Below, piece by piece: positions 42,172-54,413 of a stretch of 64,000 nt of DNA (the first letter of the stretch is position 1; the number at the start of each line of letters is the position of its first letter). This DNA comes from Sarocladium kiliense (lineage: Eukaryota; Ascomycota; Sordariomycetes; Hypocreales; Sarocladiaceae), in assembly GCA_030734395.1 (NCBI GenBank), contig JAUZTG010000042.1, forward strand, positions 930,001 to 994,000, in the 5' to 3' direction. The position numbers and the translations under genes were made by a program. The notes under the pieces are model-generated. The model was not told where the DNA came from and searched no databases. It saw only the letters and a program-made list of their open reading frames with translations.

Positions 42172-45100
42172 CTAGACCCCGCCTCTTCTCTCGTTCCTCC
42201 TCAAGCTAGGGGCACGAGACCAGTCTGCGCTAGCCTTCTTCAACCTCCCGGTCAGTGTCGGCGGATGTAACGCGGTAGCTGCAGTCATCGCGTTATCGTG
42301 ACTTCGCCAAGGAACAACCCTCTCCACATTGTGCCAGCCATCTGAGGCTCTCCTCTCTTCGTCACTGTCATCGTCAACAGCGGAGGTGTGCACCGCCAGG
42401 TGTCCAGGTCTCTTGAGCATGGCACCTTGCAGGGCAGCCCATGACTCGACTTGCCCATTCAGTGCCTCTTCAACACAATTGCATTCATCACCAGCGGGGC
42501 ACACTGTTTCTCCCGCAGCGTGCCATTCAGCCAGACAGACCTCATGGCTGGCGCAGCCACACGATAGACAGGGCGGAAACAGAGCGTCTACAGGCTCAAG
42601 GCAGTACACACAGCGAAGTTGGCTTTGTACTTGATGGCAGCGCTCACACGTTCCAACAGCGCCACCGACATTTGAGTTGGATGTGGTGTAGCGGATAGGG
42701 TCGAGCTGGATCTCATGTTTGCGGCACACACCCGTGACATCCAGGCCTCGGCCTGACGCAACGAGGGAGTTGAGCTGATCTTTCTTCCCCATAATGATGG
42801 GTGAAGAGCCAGTCTTCTGATGGGCAGTCCGCTCACTCGCGCCCTCGGCGATAGTAAAGGAGCCGTGGTAACTGGCATCGCCCGCCGTTGCTTCTGTGTC
42901 ATCCTTCAGAACGTTGAACTTCATGATCTCAAGTCTCGCAAGTGGTTGATCCCAGAGCTGCAACATCTCGGCATACGCGTATCGGTAGTGTGTATAGATG
43001 TTGCTCCGATTGGGCTGCAGCAGTGGGGTGTTGAGCCAACCATCTTCATCAAACCTCGTCTGTTCCGCAACATAAACAGAAACTTGTACTGGAACCGACG
43101 GCAGTGGTTCCTCACGCCGATGTTCATCATCAGACACGGAATTTCTGCCGCCGCTCGAGTCGGCAATTGTCGCCGTTGCACCCCAGCCAGACCCTATGCC
43201 TGGTGCAAGGCTGTTCAGGATAGTCTCGGCTGGACTTGGCTTTTTCTTGCCATGCGATGGAGGCGAAGCAGAGCTCAGTCCTGTGAAAGAGCGGGGCAGA
43301 TTGGCGGTGAAAGTCGATGCGAGTCCACCCGGAAGCCGTGGTACAACTCGATTGCTGGGCGACTTAGACAGCGGCTCCGGCTCTCCAAGATAGCCTTTAC
43401 TTTTAGATGGAGGGGTTTCACCACAGGAGTAAGAATTTGATCCAGCTTCCCCATTCCATACCACATCATCTGAAGCTTGCGAACCACCGTAGTGGACAGG
43501 CGTATGCAGTGTCCTTGGTGTCGTGACTGCCGAATTGGTGTAGCTTCGGCTGTAAAGCTCCCATACTGAGGCATCCGTCGGGTAGTACGCCAACGAAAAG
43601 GAAGGGGCTTTGAGGGGAAGAGGTGTTTCGGGCTGTGGCAATTGTGATGCCGAGTACGCCACACTGTCCTCGGCTGATGATTCGCTGAAAATGCACGAGA
43701 GCATTGCAAGCATCTGTATGTCTGCAAGTCTCTCGTAGTACTCGAAGAGGTCATCAATGAAACTCTTTGCAAGGGGGTGGTTTCCCCACTTCACTCGTCC
43801 GGACAGATGATCGTCATCGCCTTGCTTGGTCCTAGCCACAGCATTCTTTGCGATGACGAGGATTGAGTTTCGGCCACGATCGTCGTCCAGTACCTCCAAG
43901 GGAATGCCCCTTCTGAGGAGAAGTGAAAGGTACCTCCATATATCGGCCAGGTCACAATAGCCGTGCTTCTCAGCGACGCCCGCATTGTGCAAGCATACAT
44001 CCTCACCGTCGCCGAAGATGGCATACTCCTGGGCCAGTTCCTTTTTGGATGGCAAATCGGGTCGCATGTCGTGGATTGATACCATATTACGAGGTCTGCC
44101 AATCCGCCGTCGGCTTGTCCCGGTGCCTGTACCTGTCCCAGCACCTGTGCCGGTTCCGCCGCCGCTGGACCGAATGGACCTATTTTCACTCCATGTCTTC
44201 CGAAGCTGACGACTAGGGCGACTTGGATGATACCACAGACTGACTTTGTGTACCGACGTAGATTCGGAGTCACTTGACGAGGAGGACGAGGAAGTGTCTG
44301 AATTGGAAGACTCAGAATCGTCTTCGGTAGCAGAAGTCATAGTTTCATCGTTTGAGGGCCTTGCCCGAGGCAGAAGATCATGAGACAGTTTACCAAACCC
44401 AGAGAAGAATGGCTCTCCCTTGGTGCGATCTTTGGCTTCAGCAACTGACGAGAATAATGCCCTTGCCTTTTCCTCTTTTGTTGGGAAGAAACAGACCAGT
44501 TTCCCATCATGTGAGAAACGCGCGGCACAGGTTCGGGGAGGTGGCGGTATAATGGTGCGACTAGGAGTTGCCAGAGCGCCGTCCACATCGCCCTGTGCTG
44601 TCAACTCCTGCGACATTGAAGCAGATCCTCCAGCAGGGATATCCTCATCGTCGGAACTGGAGCTGTCGTCGGCGAGTCCGCCCATATCGTCGTCAAGATC
44701 CCGAACATTCTTGAAAAAGGTTGTGCTTGACTCCAGGTCAACCTCGCCCAAAAGGTAGGTAAAGATGACCTCCAAGCAATTTTGTTTTCGTTGCAAGAAC
44801 TGGTCCGCAAGCTGATGGAGTTCCCTGATAAGACGCGCGTGCGTTTCATCCGGCATGAATGATGTCTTTTCAATAAAGAACCTTGGGGCCCGGGCCTGGG
44901 GATATTCGGTAGGTATGTCAATCTTCACCTGAATGAAGATTGATTCGCCATCAACACCCCAGGGTCCACTCAGGGAGGCCTTTAGGGTCAAGCCATCCAT
45001 ATCGATGTCCTCCCATTTGACTTTGGGTATTTGCTGGCTAACACGCAGAAGCTCTTCCTGAATGGTGTCCGGCTCACCCCAATCATCGTCTGGGTACCCG

Positions 45101-46688
45101 TGACGAAATATCTGAGAATCCTTCGAGCTATGTCGTCGAGGAGGGCCAATGGAGGCTTTTCGTTTCGTCATTGTAATTCCTTTCAGCCACCCAATCTGGG
45201 TTTCCGAATCTCTGTTGCCGGCAACTTTAGCCTTCATCGATGTTGCACGCCATGCTGAGCGCTGCTGACGACTATGCGACATCGAGGAGCGCATTCCCAT
45301 GGTCAACGCACTTTGTTTCCGGCTTGTGCCGCCGCTGCCTGGTCGTTGGTCGCTCATTTTGCCCGACTTTCGGTCGCGATCAGTGTTTTCATCTGTCGTT
45401 CGGAAAGTCTTATAAGTTGCGCCTTTACGTGTCAACTTCCAGCCTTTCTCAACGCGGTTCCCCTTCACAAAACCAACGGCTGCCAAGGTGGGAGCGTCAG
45501 TGCATTGCAGTCTCAACTCATTATCGCCACCCCAAGAAACCAACTGGAAGTCACGGTTATCCACATAGTCGTCACTGCGTCCAGTCAGTTAGCTCCAAGT
45601 TCATGAGAGACATCTATGGCTATCTACCTTATGTCGCCTCGACTCCTCCAAAGGAATTCTTTGACCTTGTGATGGCCATGACCAGGAAATATGGTCACAG
45701 GGTCAAGTGGCGCGTCGGTTGGCGTGTCTTCGGGCCACCTCGTGTCGTACAAGTAGAGATCACCAGGTTCGTTTTGAGGCATGGCGAGGAGACCGGACCC
45801 GAATGGCGTGTGACGAGCTCTCCAGACAGGGTAGTCGGTACGGATAACAAAAGCAGGATCGTCCGCAGTGTTGCTGTAATCCCAAAACTTGATGCTCTTG
45901 TCCAGAGAGCATGTGACGATGCTATTGGCTGAGACTCTATTCCAATCGACACCATAAATCTTGGAAGAATGAGCCTCGATAGATCGCAAGGGCGAGTCTG
46001 GACGGCGATCGTCCCAGATGTGTAGGAACCTATCATGGGACGAAGCAAGAATATGACTGTCCTGTCGATTATACTTCACTTGCGTCGCGCCTGCGAACCA
46101 GTCAATGAATGTAAGCGCCGGTTGTCTCGGCCGGCGCAGATCCCAAGCATGAACATATCCATCAACAGAACAAGTCGCTAGGTGGTCAGGATGATGGGCG
46201 GAGAAATTGAGATCTGTGATCGCACGACTATGTGACAACTGATGTTCAACGGGATTGGTAGTCATGTTGAGATTCCAAACCAAAGCCCGATGATTCGCCG
46301 TTGACACAACCTTCGAAATCAGTATATGCGTGCTTCATGGGAACGAAATAAATGTAATTACCCAATAGTCTCGAGCCGCCATAGGCGACCATTGAACATC
46401 GACAACCAGCCATGGGAGTCCATGGCTTCTCAAGCGCCTGGGAGGGTTGAAAGGAGAGTCAAGATCTAGAATCGAGAGTCCTTCCGGTGAAGCCAGCGCA
46501 ATGTCACGCCCTGACGGGGAGATTGTAGCGGAGCCAACCAGGCCGTCAACATGAATGGTCCCATCAGCTTCGAAGCTGTCGCTATCAAATGCGGACTTGA
46601 TGACCTTGCCCTTCTTGGGCTGCTCGCCAACCTGGTCGAAGGACGGCATGATGACCACGGTCGAGCTGCTCACTGTTGCTATGGTCAT
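42172..46688 (-). CDS. MTC5: SEACAT/GATOR2 subunit Mtc5 (Sea3, WDR59)
   Basis: A large WD40-RWD-RING protein of about 1,470 residues, a subunit of the vacuolar-membrane SEA/GATOR complex that relays amino-acid status to TORC1. Exons: 46688-46362, 46310-45628 and 45574-42172, all in phase. The N-terminal beta-propeller has repeats such as DLNFSAHHPDHLATCSVDGY, VHAWDLRR, VDWNRVSANSIVTCSLDKSI and LVSWGGDNELRL. An RWD domain follows (EEYLxV-like core VKIDIPTEYPQARAPRFFIE). Long Ser/Asp-rich linkers include a (Gly-Thr)n run near 44100-44155. The C-terminus has a zinc-binding RING: CERCHQVQSQLRCVYC, PPCLSCGCASHEVCLAEW, CPAGDECNC. Start: ATG at 46688; MPSFDQVGEQ 13 codons downstream is an alternative. 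The unusually long linker region between RWD and RING is typical of fungal members. Confidence 0.9.
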
Positions 46689-47560
46689 GTCAGATTGGGT
46701 AATATTAGAGAATGGCGGGACATACGGGCGCTAAGGGTGAAGGTGCATGAGTCGTTGGTCTTCAGGCATGCTTCAGGACCAGTCTGAGATCATGGACAGT
46801 TATGAGAGAGTTGCAACTTGGTCAACGAGTGAGCCTCTGTAAAGTTGAGGTAGGATTCGTCTGGATGCCACTGTTCGCCGTGCCCGTGTCCTACCGGCTA
46901 CGAGTTTGAGCCTCGATACGCCCCTGTACTGGTCCGTAGACCATGAGATCGCGGCCAATGCGATCACACTGTCGCAAAGCCCCACGCGGGACTTCGACGG
47001 CTAGATGGAAAATCCTGAGGGGTGTCTTTTCATTGCCGAAAGACTCGCGAAGTCATCATGGTGGGTAGAATGATGCTATCGAAGCTGGGATCGCGATGGT
47101 GAGAGTGAGGGATGGACGTATCGCAGCCTCGTCACGTGGGAACATGACGCGCCCTCAGAGTGGTCAAGGGTTAGGGTCGTGTCCATCGCCGTCCGATCCA
47201 GATGGCTTCCGTCCCTCATGTTTGATATGCTGACACACATGACCGGCAATCGTTCATAGACAAGACAACAGCACTGTCCCTGATCGAGAGTTTATGCACA
47301 TTCATTAAGACGCGGTGACTCTCGCTGTGCGTCTTGTTGCATTTGGGATCATCATCGATTCGACCATAGCAAGCCCCAGAACCCATCGCGACAGCCCCTC
47401 TGCCCAGCTCCTCGCTGCCCCGCCTTCTTGTCACATTACTTCTACCAGACCACCCACGCGCTCCGAATCATCTGTATTTCTTACACAAGCGCTCGCTGAT
47501 AAGCGACGTACAGCACGAGCTTAATCCCACGTGCGAGAGAGACACTTCCGGTCTGCAAAC
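46689..47560. promoter_or_regulatory. Divergent upstream region with telobox
   Basis: About 870 bp between MTC5 and UBC13 starts. It contains AGGGTTAGGGT at 47167-47177, a telomere-type motif bound by Tbf1-like factors in other fungi. Open frames here are short and unsupported. Confidence 0.45.
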
Positions 47561-48201
47561 ATGGCGCTGCCCAAGCGGATCATCAAGGAGACTGAGCGCC
47601 TTATGGCGGAGCCGTAGGTTCGCCCTGGAAATATGCGGCATCCTGCAAGCCTCCCTCCGTCTAGAGCTGACGCGTGTGTGTTCTTATTCAGAGTTCCTGG
47701 AATCAGCGCTGTTCCTCACGAGGACAACCTGCGGTATTTCGATGTTGAGATCCACGGCCCAACGCAATCACCATACGAGGGTACCAAGCCTCCAAACCAA
47801 TACAATGTCAGGAACACTGCTAATGAAATCCAGGCGGCGTCTTCAAGCTCGAACTCTTCCTCCCTGACGATTACCCTATGACGCCCCCCAAGATCCGTTT
47901 CCTCACCAAGATCTTCCACCCTAACGTTGACAAGCTCGGCAGAATCTGCCTCGATGTCCTCAAGAGTACCGTCATATCACCTTCGTAGATGTTGCACAGA
48001 TCCGGTAGCTAACTCAACTCAGACAACTGGTCCCCAGCCTTGCAAATCCGAACGATCCTTCTTTCGATCCAGGCCTTACTCGGTGCCCCGAACCCGGACG
48101 ACCCGCTTGCCGCAGATGTCGCCAAGAGCTGGAAAGAAGACGAGCAGGCTGCCATCGCGACAGCGAAAGAGTACACTGCAAAGTATGCTAAGCCGTCATG
48201 A
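47561..48201 (+). CDS. UBC13: Ubiquitin-conjugating enzyme E2 N (Ubc13)
   Basis: E2 enzyme building K63-linked ubiquitin chains with an Mms2-type partner, acting in post-replication DNA repair; 150 residues, the normal size. Four exons: 47561-47613, 47692-47780, 47834-47965 and 48023-48201, introns 53-78 bp, all GT-AG, total frame intact. The sequence runs MALPKRIIKETERLMAEP, VPGISAVPHEDNLRYFDV, IHGPTQSPYEGGVFKLELF, then IFHPNVDKLGRICLDVLK with the HPN motif and catalytic Cys, then NNWSPALQIRTILLSIQALL. Many orthologues have DNW where this reads NNW, a consequence of the intron phase at that codon. Confidence 0.96.
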
Positions 48202-48463
48202 TCCGACGTCTGCTCTTCGATGCATAAACGGCCGTGCGGACTTTGGAGTGCTTTGCCTGGATGATTTCAAGAGCATGAACGCGGCGGAGTTTGACAGGTT
48301 ACTATTACTTTGCGTCTACTGGACGGGGCATTTTGCTCCAAATGTAAGGTCTTGCGAGGATGGCTGATAAGCATGCGCGAATACTTCTGATGCCTAAAGA
48401 AGAACTTTTTCCAGATTGTCTAAACGTCCCTATGTACATGGTGGCCGATCTTGGTGCATGGCG

Positions 48464-49507
48464 TTAGCTGAGGAGCCATTTCAGTCCCTCAATCATATCC
48501 TCCTCTGCCTTCAGTGAGCGAGGGAGTTCTGGCGCCACGAGCCAAAAGGTATGCGGCCAGCCATGAATAACATCCAGGCGCACCTTGGCTCCACCGTCCT
48601 GTAACGCCACAGCGTAGCAGAGTCCATCTGAGTAGAGTGTGTCGTTCGTTGATAACTGAATCCACGTCCGTGGATGTGTCTTGAAGTAACATTCGTCTGC
48701 CTCTAGAGGAAGCCGACGCAGACCGTCTCGGGGTAGCTTCCTCTTCAAGTAAAAGCTCATGGAGTTGAGGAAGCTGTCGTTGATACTGGTGTGGAGATTG
48801 TACAGTCGTTCAGGAACACCCCCTTCCATGCTGTGGGCGTCTGCCGTCACAGGTCCTCTCAGCATTAGCCCATGTATATGTGTGACGCCAGTCACGGAGG
48901 CCATGGAGCCTTCTTTCTGCGCGATATCGGCAGCTAGTTGTCCGCCGCTCGAGCTTCCCACCAAAATGGTTTTCTGTTTGGCCACCTTCTTTAACTCGTT
49001 GACGCACTCGAAAGCATCTCTCAAACTATGAGCTGCGCAATGCTGATCTATCAACCGATAACCCACGGAGTACAGTCGAACACGTCCGAGGCCAGCCTTC
49101 AACATCCTTCGGCAGGTCAGTTCTTCACTGTCTGCCTCTCCTACATGAAGCCCTCCGCCATGTAGGTAAATGATGACATAGTCCGGCTCCTGCTCTCGAT
49201 ATTCACTGAGATCAAGCTGCATGACGGAAACATCGGATTCTAGGTTTGATCCCTTGTCCGATTTCATGATCAGCCATGACTTATGCACCCCTTGACTCAG
49301 GTCATGGTCTCGAGAACCCTTTGCAGTCATCTTCTGGAAAATGTCCCGACATCTCTGCGCATACGCTTTGCGTCGTTCCTCGATGGTATCACCCAGATCT
49401 GGGTCGGGATTCTTGGCCTTCTCCGCCTCATAAGTAACAAAATCCGGGTCTAGCGGTGGCGCTTCGTCAAAAGCCAGTGCTTCGAGCTGTTGTCTTGTAT
49501 ATTCCAT
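48464..49507 (-). CDS. Alpha/beta hydrolase fold-3 (HSL/GDXG family)
   Basis: Intronless, 347 residues. The hormone-sensitive-lipase family oxyanion motif is present as IIYLHGGGLHVGEADSEE, the nucleophile as LVGSSSGGQLAADIA, and the catalytic His in VIHGWPHTFWLV with the acid likely in STNDTLYSDG. No signal peptide or membrane segment, so probably cytosolic. Fungal members hydrolyse short esters or lactones and some sit in secondary-metabolite clusters, but no cluster genes flank this one; its neighbours are Ubc13 and an ATP synthase subunit. The start MEYTRQQLEALAFDEAPPLD is the first ATG of an otherwise clean frame. Confidence 0.87.
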   Translation of the reverse strand: MEYTRQQLEALAFDEAPPLDPDFVTYEAEKAKNPDPDLGDTIEERRKAYAQRCRDIFQKMTAKGSRDHDLSQGVHKSWLIMKSDKGSNLESDVSVMQLDLSEYREQEPDYVIIYLHGGGLHVGEADSEELTCRRMLKAGLGRVRLYSVGYRLIDQHCAAHSLRDAFECVNELKKVAKQKTILVGSSSGGQLAADIAQKEGSMASVTGVTHIHGLMLRGPVTADAHSMEGGVPERLYNLHTSINDSFLNSMSFYLKRKLPRDGLRRLPLEADECYFKTHPRTWIQLSTNDTLYSDGLCYAVALQDGGAKVRLDVIHGWPHTFWLVAPELPRSLKAEEDMIEGLKWLLS

Positions 49508-49960
49508 TCTGTTGATGAGCTTGTCAGATCTGAGAGTTTCAAGGTGTTGGTGTCAGCCCAGACCGGGTATGTCGCGCCCCTCTTCGTATCTTAGGCTGAA
49601 TACGTGGGGCGATTTGTTCGACGTCTGCCTTAAGTCATGGACAATAGCTTGGGAGTGGTCAATCTGATCCTGTCAAGCATGTGGTGGTACCTATGGAATA
49701 CTTCGTGAAAAGACAGCTTATTGCGGCCAGCTGCTCTCACGCATTCAGGGTGGTTACCCGGGATGACTGGAAGAGCCTCAAGGAAGGCCACAATGCTCAC
49801 ATTCCATCACCGAAGCTAGACAAGGCAATAGGCACTATGCAATGGCGTCAAGGTTGACGGTGAAATGAAAGGAACATCTCTTTGCTGTCCCCCATCTTGA
49901 GTTCTTGTATCTACAATGCTAGAGTACACAAAGGGAATAGGGATCGAAGACTCCACTCCA
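49508..49960. other. Upstream region of the GDXG hydrolase
   Basis: About 450 bp holding the hydrolase promoter and the ATP synthase d 3' UTR. No feature recognised. Confidence 0.45.
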
Positions 49961-50713
49961 TTACACAATGGCGAGATCGCCAAACTTCTCCTAGAATGGG
50001 AGTCAGTATCAGATACAGCTTCCAGTAGCAGGAGGCCACAAACCTTGTATCCAGGCACCATCCAGCGACCCTTGGAAACCAGGGCGTTGGTCTTCTCGTC
50101 GATAGACTTCTCGGCGGCGGCAACCTCGTCCTGGAAACATGTCAGACATATGACTCGATAACAGATTCTTATGATACATACGACAGTGAGGTCCTCGAAC
50201 GGCCGAGCCTCCTCGATGTTCTTGAGAGTGGCGGCAAGATCCTTGAGCTCGAGGTCGACGGCCTGCTTGGTGGCCTCAGCGTTCTTCACAGCCTCAACCT
50301 CGAAGGCATCAATGGCCTTGAGCTGACGGCTGACATCGTAGGTGGTGGGCTTGAAAGCAGCGAAGCGCTTCTCGATCTCGTCGACGATAGCCTGGTTCTT
50401 CAATGTCGAGCGGTAGTGGGAGAAGTCGACGGTCGTGGGCTGCTCGGACAGCTGCTGAACCTTGCGGCGCGCGTCCTCGTTGCGCTTCTTGAAGGCTTGG
50501 AGGGAAGAGACGGTCTGGCCGCGAAGTCCCAGCGAGCTGGTGACCTTGACCCAGTCGAGCTTCAGAGCTGCGCTTCGCTGTCGGGAGAATGGAAAATTAG
50601 CTCATCGCGTCACGCGGCAAGGGATGTGGCGGCGGCGGGATATTGATCGCATCGTCGGATGATTCTTCAATGTCCCTTTCACTCAATTGAGGAGGTGGAC
50701 TCACAGTGGCCAT
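49961..50713 (-). CDS. ATP7: Mitochondrial ATP synthase subunit d
   Basis: Peripheral-stalk subunit d of the F1Fo ATP synthase, 173 residues. Four exons: 50713-50705 (nine bases, MAT), 50577-50182, 50130-50044 and 49990-49961, total frame intact. Conserved pieces: SAALKLDWVKVTSSLGLRG, QAFKKRNEDARRKVQQL, TVDFSHYRSTLKNQAIVDEI, YDVSRQLKAIDAFE, RPFEDLTVDEVAAAEKSID, and the C-terminus MVPGYKEKFGDLAIV. The protein has no cleaved presequence, as in the family. The last exon encodes only EKFGDLAIV. The tiny first exon is supported because GTGAGT directly follows ATGGCCACT and the acceptor CCGACAG restores RSAALKLDW. Confidence 0.95.
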
Positions 50714-51586
50714 TGTGGTTCGTTTGGGGGATGTCGAGGAGCGAAGGGTTATGGTGTTGGAGGCTGGCGACTGGCTTTGCCGAAGTCCTCCGACATGGGG
50801 GTCGCCTATTTTCAGTCACGTGACCCGCTCTCGGCTCAATCGTCACCCCTGCACCTGTCACAGTGGCAGGAAGTTGGATTTCTTACTATTCTACACGTGT
50901 CAATTATCGTTTAGTAGGTCATAGGAAGTCTGTTTATTTGTTAGATAGGTCTCGAGATTGTTCTGAGCTTAAAGAGGTCTCACTTCAGGATCAGGACAAT
51001 TTTTCGATTTCACGCCAATGGCCCGGCTATTATGTCAATCAGAGCCTGTTCCGTCAACGTAAATCCAGGAACACTACACTGAGTTTATAATGTGATAGTC
51101 AAGTACGAGATAATATTAGTGTCAACACTGTCCCGGCTTCTCCGAGAAGCTACAATTGGTGTCTGTTCAGTTCGTGGTAGCAGGAACAGAACGCGAAGAT
51201 GCTTTCGAGCATAGGGTAGGAACCAGGTCGTCCCGGAAAGTGGACTGAGAATACTTACGATCAATGAAACGTTCTCGCTATGGATATCGTGACGGCATGT
51301 GTGTCTTGCACCGGCGAAATTCTGGCGCAGAGCATGACGATTCGATTGTGGTACGGTAGATTCGCGGAGAAGTACATTGCTTTGATCCTGCGCAGGCTTG
51401 GGAGGGACACAACACTACTATAGCACAAGAAGTACGTCACATCTTTACAGATTGAACATTCGTTTTCCGAGTAATGTAGCAGAGGCCGTCCCAGCTTTGC
51501 GAGACTGATACAAAGCCGAGCAGCATAATCTTTTTTATTCCTCCTCGCGGACGCCATGCACATGTTCCGACAGAACGCCACTAGGC
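50714..51586. other. Intergenic region, no supported gene
   Basis: ATP7 promoter and NAC-alpha 3' flank. The frame at 51261-51581 (minus, 106 residues) has no domain and weak coding character. Confidence 0.45.
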
Positions 51587-52333
51587 TTAGATACTCAATG
51601 CCATGATGGAGTTGACGATATCGTTGTCGTTCTCCTTCAGAGCCTTGACGGCCTTCTTGCGGCTGACGTTGGCCTGGGTCATGACGAGCTCGATATCCTT
51701 GTCCTCAAGTCCCTCAGCATCAACCTCCTCACCATCGTCCTCATCGTCGTCCTTCTTGGCCTCAGCGGTCTCGGGAGCCTTGCCGGCGTCACCGTGGTTG
51801 TGGCCGGCGTGGTCGCCCTCGGCACCGGCAGCGGCGAGCTGTGCAGCAGCGGCTTGTTGCGCGCTGGCGTTGACGTCCTCGATCTTAGCCTCTCCGAAGA
51901 CACTAGCGGTCTATGTCAGCTGGTGCTCCTAATTGTTTTCCACGAACATCGAGTGGCGACTCACATGTAGGTGTTGCTGTTGGGAGACTTGTAGACCTCG
52001 GGGTTGTTGATGACGAAGAGGATCTGAGGGTTCGGTTAGTCCGCCATCGCACATCTACTTCCACTCTTCGGCTTCCAAAGATCTGGCACATACGTTCTTG
52101 GGACGGCGGAGGGTGACACGAGTGATGCCGGGGATGCGGGTGAGGTGCAGCTTCTCAAGGGCCTTGCGGGCCTTCTTCTCGTTGCGGGAGTGGACAACGG
52201 TGGTTGAGCCGGCAGGGAGGTTGCCCTCGCCAGCATCGATCTCGGACTCGCTGCTGCTGTCGTCCTCGACGTCCTCGACATTGGTCTTGGGGACCTCGTC
52301 GTCCGGGAGCTCCTCGACTCTGGGGTTGGCCAT
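51587..52333 (-). CDS. EGD2: Nascent polypeptide-associated complex subunit alpha
   Basis: NAC-alpha, which binds nascent chains at the ribosome exit with the beta subunit; 204 residues. Exons are 52333-52094, 52023-51965 and 51902-51587. The acidic N-terminus (EELPDDEVPKTNVEDVEDD) leads to the NAC domain: NEKKARKALEKLHL, IPGITRVTLRRPKN, ILFVINNPEVYKSPNSNTYI, VFGEAKIED. A disordered linker carries HAGHNHGDAGKAPE. The C-terminal UBA domain is intact: DIELVMTQANVSRKKAVKAL and NDNDIVNSIMALSI. At the last acceptor two AG sites lie eight bases apart; only the second keeps IVFGEAK in frame. Confidence 0.96.
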
Positions 52334-53024
52334 CGTTGCGGTTGGAGTAAGGGGGAGAAGGCTGCTATTTGGTTCAAGTAAGTTAGCTTCCACCGTTTAC
52401 AAGGTGCGTATTGCTCGAAAAGCCGCAGGGACCTGGAGATCAATATTGCTTTTGGAGGAACAATTGACGACCGAAGAAGCTCGTACGATGTTCGGGAAGC
52501 TCGCTAACTTACTTTAATTGGTCCTTCGGGCGGGTAACGTTGGCGGTAAAATGAGGTCGTTCGGCGGTTTTGTGATGCAAAACTACAGGAAAACCTAAGT
52601 GCTAAGAGTTGTGGCCGAGGATTAGGTAATCAGAAGTGGTTCCCCAGAAACCAGCGTACCGCCTACCGCCTACAGCCAACACGGAGGCTTTCAATTCCGA
52701 CGCTCGGCGATTGACTCTTAATTACGATTGAGATGACTTATAAAATCACATTTGAAGAACATGGACGTATTTTTGTGTGCAAGACAGCATATCAGCGTGT
52801 GTTCATGCAGTTTCTGAATTTCCGTATTGACGCCGCTCATCTGCCGATGAAATGTGACATACAGCCCTTTCAGAATGAGGTGAAAAGATCAAGCCAGCAA
52901 CTATTGTGTCGCGGTGATGCATGGTTCCAATCCGTCAGGGTCCGTTCCTAACCCGTCTAATTCCAACTCCCAACGTATCTCCTATGCCCCCCGAGTTTTG
53001 TCCTCCTCCATGTCGTTCCAACGC
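52334..53024. other. NAC-alpha upstream region
   Basis: Promoter of the NAC-alpha gene and 3' flank of eL14. A 72-residue frame at 52733-52951 (plus) shows no domain and is not supported. Confidence 0.45.
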
Positions 53025-53521
53025 TTAAGCAGAGGCCTTGACCTTGGCCAGAGCCTTGCGCTCCTCGAATCGGCGCTGGTTCTTAAGGCGCATGACCTTG
53101 AAGCGGTCGAAGTCGGTAAGGTTCTTTCTCCGCTGCATCTGGTCGCGCTTCTTGGCCCAGTTGGACTGCGTCCACTTGCTGTCGATCTCGGACTTCTCCC
53201 AGAACTTGCGGAGGGTAGCCTGGCGGGCGCCGCGGGGAAGCTTCTCAACAACGAGGTTGGAGAGGAGGCACTTCTGGAGAGGGAGGGATTGCCGGGGAAC
53301 GACGAGATCGGGGTTGGAGGAGACGCCCTCAACGAGGACCTATTTCTCGATTAGCACCGGTGTTATGATTTCGAACAGAATCATCCACGTACGCGCTTGT
53401 GGTCGATGATCTCGACGATGGCAGCGAGCTTGCCGTCGGCAGGGTGGTCACCCTTGATGACAACGACGCGGCCAACCTCAACGAGGCGCCAGTTGGATCC
53501 CTCAATCAATGCTTCGCCCAT
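53025..53521 (-). CDS. RPL14: 60S ribosomal protein eL14
   Basis: Large-subunit ribosomal protein eL14, 147 residues. Exons are 53521-53393 (43 codons) and 53339-53025; the intron begins GTACGT and ends AATAG, phase 0, joining IVEIIDHKR to VLVEGVSSNPDL. The KOW-type start is MGEALIEGSNWRLVEVGRVV, followed by VIKGDHPADGKLAAIVE. The basic C-terminal part has SKWTQSNWAKKRDQMQRRKN and ends ERKALAKVKASA. Start chosen at the ATG that gives the conserved first residues. Confidence 0.96.
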
Positions 53522-54413
53522 GGTGCCGGTTGTCTGGGGATAATACTGTTAGCCGTCTCGTTGTTGGGGAGATGCGAAGTCGTTGTCGAAGGAGTCTCGG
53601 CGATGTAGGGATCGTGCTTACAGGTCGAAATTGTTCTACCGGTTCGAAGTGGTTGGTGGTATGGAGCTGCTGGTCCGCGGGTCGTCGATGACTTTTTCGA
53701 CGGCAAAGGGTAGTGTGGGCTTTAGGGCTACTTGAAATTCTGTCGGAAAATCCTTCGCCCGAGAAATGGTGGGTCCCTAGAATAGGACTAGCGCCGTTCC
53801 TCATTCGTAGAAAAGCTCAACACCCAATTTGCCAGCTCTCTGTTTTCTCTTCGCAGCGACATTGTTTTGTCGCGATCTGCACATCAACAAGTGTTGCGTG
53901 CAACACTTCAGGCACGTTACCTCGTGCCGACACGAGCCTCCCCCAGGTAAGCTACGCACCAATTCCTTGACAACTCGAGCAATTCTGGCATATCATGATG
54001 AAGCAAATTTGCGAATGATTCTACCCAGTGGCTCTCTTTCGCCGGAGTAGCTATACTGGGTAGATACATGATATTCAATTTCTTACATATTCTGAACAAT
54101 GTCAGCTTATTGCTTGAGACGTCAGACCTTCAACTGAGAAACAAAGCTGACTGGTCTATGTTCCAGATAGATAATCGACACTCGGACCGCAACCGGCGCC
54201 TTGCATTGGAGGCTCGGCTGCCTCTGCAATCGCAAACATAGAGAGCACTACAGATACCCAATGAATAGAAGAAGCCCATTAGCAAGCTCATTTACTAGTC
54301 ACAAGTCTTTCAACATAATTCATTTCGACCATTTCGACCATGACAGTTTCATGTCCATTGATGCTCCTAAAACCGGAACTCCATTAAACCTTCACTCGCT
54401 CGCCCAAGTTGAT
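53522..54413. other. eL14 upstream region
   Basis: Nearly 900 bp upstream of the ribosomal protein gene. Frames on both strands overlap; none has support. Confidence 0.45.

Noticed and set aside
42172..46688. A separate RWD/RING gene and a separate WD40 gene
   Set aside because: Phase-consistent introns at 46361-46311 and 45627-45575 join them into the known Mtc5/WDR59 architecture.
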